From Clostridium psychrophilum (lineage in GTDB: Bacteria; Bacillota; Clostridia; Clostridiales; Clostridiaceae), in assembly GCF_018861705.1 (NCBI RefSeq), contig NZ_JAHLEC010000017.1:1-55140 (forward strand): a DNA stretch of 55,140 nt, written 5' to 3'. The position numbers and the translations under genes were made by a program. Below, piece after piece: positions 52,778 to 55,140 of the stretch. The first letter of the stretch is position 1, and every line of letters starts with the position of its first letter. The notes under the pieces were generated by a model, which saw nothing but the letters and a program-made list of their open reading frames with translations, was not told the origin of the DNA and did no database searches.

Positions 52778-53830
52778 ATGAAAACTTATTTAGTAACTGG
52801 TGGAGCCGGATTTATAGGTGCAAATTTCGTTCATTTTATGTTAAATAAATATTCAGATATAAATATTATAAATTTAGATAAATTAACTTATGCAGGAAAT
52901 TTAGAGAATTTAAAAGATATAGAAGCTAACAAAAACTATTCTTTTGTGCAAGGAGACATATGTGATAAAAAACTTGTAGAAAAATTATTCGCAGAAAATG
53001 AAATTGATTATGTTGTAAATTTCGCTGCAGAATCACATGTGGATAGAAGCATAAAAGAACCTGAAATATTTGTTAAAACAAATGTGTTAGGTACAGTAAA
53101 TCTTTTAAATATAGCTAAAAATGCATGGCAAGTTGAAGGTGGATTTAAGCAAGGTAAAAAATTTATGCAAGTATCTACAGATGAAGTATACGGATCACTT
53201 GGCAAAACAGGATATTTCCTTGAAACTACACCACTAGACCCACATAGCCCATATTCTGCAAGCAAAACAGGCTCAGATTTAATGGTTAAAGCTTATTTTG
53301 ATACTTATAAAATGCCTGTAAATACAACTAGATGTTCAAATAACTATGGACCATATCAATTCCCAGAAAAATTGATACCATTATTAATAAACAACTGTTT
53401 AAATCATAAAAATCTACCAGTATACGGTGATGGAATGAACATAAGAGATTGGCTTTATGTTGAAGACCATTGTAAGGCTATAGATATGGTTATAAATGGT
53501 GGCAGAATTGGACAAGTTTATAATATAGGTGGACATAACGAAAGAACTAACATGCAAATAGTTAAAACAATTATTAATTATCTAAATGAAAATGTAGATA
53601 AAGAAGTTACAGAAAAACTAATAACTTATGTTGAAGATAGATTAGGACATGATAAGAGATACGGAATAGATCCAACTAAGATAAAAGATGAATTAGGTTG
53701 GTATCCTGAAACAACATTTGAAGTTGGAATAAAAAAGACAATAAAATGGAATTTAGATAATAAACAGTGGATGGATAATATAACCACTGGTGATTACCAA
53801 AACTACTACAAGAATATGTATAAAAAATAA
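52778..53830 (+). CDS. rmlB: dTDP-glucose 4,6-dehydratase
   Basis: The 350-residue extended SDR enzyme converts dTDP-glucose to the 4-keto-6-deoxy sugar. It has GGAGFIGANFV for NAD binding, DKLTYAGNLENL, AAESHVDRSI, STDEVYGSL with the catalytic Asp-Glu pair, and YSASKTGSD with the YxxxK. NNYGPYQFPEKLIPL and RDWLYVEDHC are also typical. The ATG lies 21 bases after rmlC. A short hairpin region follows before rmlD. Confidence 0.96.
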   Translation: MKTYLVTGGAGFIGANFVHFMLNKYSDINIINLDKLTYAGNLENLKDIEANKNYSFVQGDICDKKLVEKLFAENEIDYVVNFAAESHVDRSIKEPEIFVKTNVLGTVNLLNIAKNAWQVEGGFKQGKKFMQVSTDEVYGSLGKTGYFLETTPLDPHSPYSASKTGSDLMVKAYFDTYKMPVNTTRCSNNYGPYQFPEKLIPLLINNCLNHKNLPVYGDGMNIRDWLYVEDHCKAIDMVINGGRIGQVYNIGGHNERTNMQIVKTIINYLNENVDKEVTEKLITYVEDRLGHDKRYGIDPTKIKDELGWYPETTFEVGIKKTIKWNLDNKQWMDNITTGDYQNYYKNMYKK

Positions 53831-53942
53831 TTCACAAAATGAAGCTCTTAGGGATTTAACTCTGAGAGTTTTGTTTTGATATATAGTACAAGAAGCTATG
53901 AGGTTACTTGGACTTTTTTAAAATTTTTAATAAAATCAATAC

Positions 53943-53960
53943 GTGTAGCGTGTGCTACAC
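53943..53960 (+). other. Inverted repeat upstream of rmlD
   Basis: GTGTAGC-gtgt-GCTACAC has perfect 7-bp arms and lies 25 bases before the rmlD start. It may be a hairpin that tunes rmlD translation or transcription, or a binding site. The 154-base gap also holds an imperfect hairpin near 53841-53866. Confidence 0.45.
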
Positions 53961-53984
53961 AAGATATAGTAAGGAGAATAAATT

Positions 53985-54818
53985 ATGAAGGTATTAATTA
54001 CAGGAGCTAATGGTCAACTTGGTAGAGAGATTGCTAAGCAATACAAAGAGATAAAAGAAATTGATTTAATACTTGCAGGTAGGTCAGATTTAGATATAAC
54101 AAAGGTAAATGAAGTATATAGTTTTGTAAATAAAAATAAACCAGATGTAATTATCAATTGCGCCGCTTTTACAGCTGTTGACAAGTGTGAAACAGAAATA
54201 GATATGGCATATAAGATAAATACAATAGGACCTAAAAACTTAGCGATAGCTGCAAATGAAATAGGAGCAGAAATCGTTCAAGTATCAACAGACTATGTTT
54301 TTGATGGCAATATGCATCAATCGTTAACAGAATTTGATGAAGTAAATCCTCAAACTGTTTATGGGAAAACAAAACTTGAGGGAGAAAAATTAGTTAGAAG
54401 CTTTAATCCTAAACATTACATAGTTAGAACTGCATGGCTTTATGGAGATGGAAACAACTTTGTAAAAACTATGCTGAACTTAAGTGAAACCCATAAGACA
54501 CTAAAAGTAGTTAATGATCAAACAGGAACACCTACAAGTACAGTAGATTTAGCTAGAGTTATAATAAAGCTTGTTGAAGATAAGAATTATGGACTTTTCC
54601 ATTGCACATGTAAAGGCCAATGTACTTGGTATGAATTCACTAAAGAAATATTTAGAATTAAAGGTATCGATACAGAGGTGTTACCTTGCACAACCGATCA
54701 ATTTCCAAGACCTGCAAAAAGACCTGAATATTCAGTTCTTAGAAATTATATGCTAGAGTTAACTACTGGTGATATAACTAGAACTTGGCAGGAAGCAATT
54801 AGTGAGTATTTGAAATAG
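53985..54818 (+). CDS. rmlD: dTDP-4-dehydrorhamnose reductase
   Basis: The 277-residue SDR reduces dTDP-4-keto-rhamnose with NADPH to dTDP-L-rhamnose, ending the pathway. It has TGANGQLGREIAKQ at the N-terminus, AAFTAVDKCE, VSTDYVFDG, YGKTKLEGEKL with YxxxK and RTAWLYGDGNNFVKTML. It is slightly separated from rmlB (154 bases) and is the last gene of the window. Strong terminators follow. Confidence 0.95.
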   Translation: MKVLITGANGQLGREIAKQYKEIKEIDLILAGRSDLDITKVNEVYSFVNKNKPDVIINCAAFTAVDKCETEIDMAYKINTIGPKNLAIAANEIGAEIVQVSTDYVFDGNMHQSLTEFDEVNPQTVYGKTKLEGEKLVRSFNPKHYIVRTAWLYGDGNNFVKTMLNLSETHKTLKVVNDQTGTPTSTVDLARVIIKLVEDKNYGLFHCTCKGQCTWYEFTKEIFRIKGIDTEVLPCTTDQFPRPAKRPEYSVLRNYMLELTTGDITRTWQEAISEYLK

Positions 54819-54868
54819 TATATTGAGAGAGAATGATGCTCGGGATTATTTTGGTACAGGAACTAGTT

Positions 54869-54906
54869 AAATATATAGAGGTTCTATATATTTTACTGGC
54901 TTTTTT
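54869..54906 (+). terminator. Terminator after rmlD
   Basis: The perfect 11-bp stem AAATATATAGA / TCTATATATTT (54869-54879 and 54883-54893) is followed by TACTGGC and six Ts. Confidence 0.65.
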
Positions 54907-54981
54907 AACATTAATGAAATTTTAAATTGTGAAAAGGGTGTCTTAATGGGAGATCACTGAAAAAGTGAATTTTAATAATAA

Positions 54982-55025
54982 AATAACATCTGAAATGGAT
55001 TTTTCATTTCAGATGTTATTTTTTA
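54982..55025 (+). terminator. Strong terminator at the end of the second locus
   Basis: A perfect 16-bp stem (54982-54997 pairs with 55005-55020), arms AATAACATCTGAAATG and its complement, with T-rich sequence after it and A-rich sequence before it, so it can work in both directions. Confidence 0.9.
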
Positions 55026-55140
55026 TATGTTTTTTATTATATAGGAAACAGCTTGCGGAAACCGCTGTGGATAACATTTTAGATAACATTTTAGATGAAA
55101 ATTAGGTGGAAAATTCAAGAGAAATATGAGATGATTAAAT

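Larger units (their letters stand above)
54819..55140 (+). other. Gap at the right edge
   Basis: The gap holds two terminators (listed separately). The last 100 bases contain a direct repeat ATAACATTTTAG (55070-55081 and 55082-55093). No gene was recognised to the end of the window. Confidence 0.5.

Noticed and set aside
55065-55073. TGTGGATAA, a DnaA-box consensus match
   Set aside because: A single box with no neighbours or origin genes; a 9-base match in AT-rich DNA is easily due to chance.

Overview
The window looks like chromosomal DNA of a low-GC Firmicute, most likely a Clostridium-type anaerobe. Coding and intergenic DNA are very AT-rich, ribosome sites are strong AGGAGG types with some GTG and TTG starts, and the gene families (PucR regulator, Fe-S old-yellow-enzyme reductase, Rpn nucleases, DUF1659/DUF2922 pair, sigma-A-like promoters) fit that group. 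No rRNA, tRNA or CRISPR array was seen. The species cannot be fixed from the sequence alone.

Layout. (1) 1-13.8 kb: a surface-polysaccharide locus, all on +, with GT4 and GT2 glycosyltransferases, a Wzy-like polymerase, a Wzx-like flippase, and two copies of a pair made of a polysaccharide pyruvyl transferase-family protein and a coenzyme F420 hydrogenase beta-family iron-sulfur protein. The first iron-sulfur gene is broken by an in-frame amber codon; the second is intact. A decayed flippase start lies next to the intact flippase. Two homologous leaders with a palindrome mark 1-133 and 10.57-10.68 kb. The locus ends with a DUF1919 gene. (2) 13.8-34.9 kb: an accessory island. About nine copies of a roughly 200-bp repeat (called R here), all in the same orientation and each ending in a terminator hairpin, separate unrelated payloads: Rpn nucleases (one intact, one stopped at codon 2, two C-terminal scraps), a probable MqsR-Panacea toxin-antitoxin pair, a RAYT transposase scrap, an IS3-family element with a TTC target duplication, a four-gene reductase / decarboxylase / SDR / PucR locus, a likely small RNA, a P-loop GTPase-like protein of unknown family, and a phage-like block (Cro-like repressor, DnaD-like protein, sigma factor, DUF1659, DUF2922). 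A second conserved stretch (called U) often follows R and precedes the next payload. (3) 35.0-54.8 kb: a second, complete surface-polysaccharide locus on +, with an initiating sugar-phosphate transferase, UDP-glucose dehydrogenase, several glycosyltransferases, flippase, polymerase, a heparinase-like lyase and rmlACBD for dTDP-L-rhamnose.

How it works together. The second locus should make UDP-glucuronate and dTDP-rhamnose, start a lipid-linked repeat unit, extend it with rhamnosyl and other transferases, flip it and polymerise it. The first locus supplies a second set of transferases, flippase and polymerase but no precursor genes within the window. The island between them is punctuated by R repeats and reads like an array of promoter-payload-terminator cassettes. 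No recombinase that would move such cassettes is visible, so this reading is a hypothesis.

Functional calls rest on motif recognition in the translated sequence and not on database searches.
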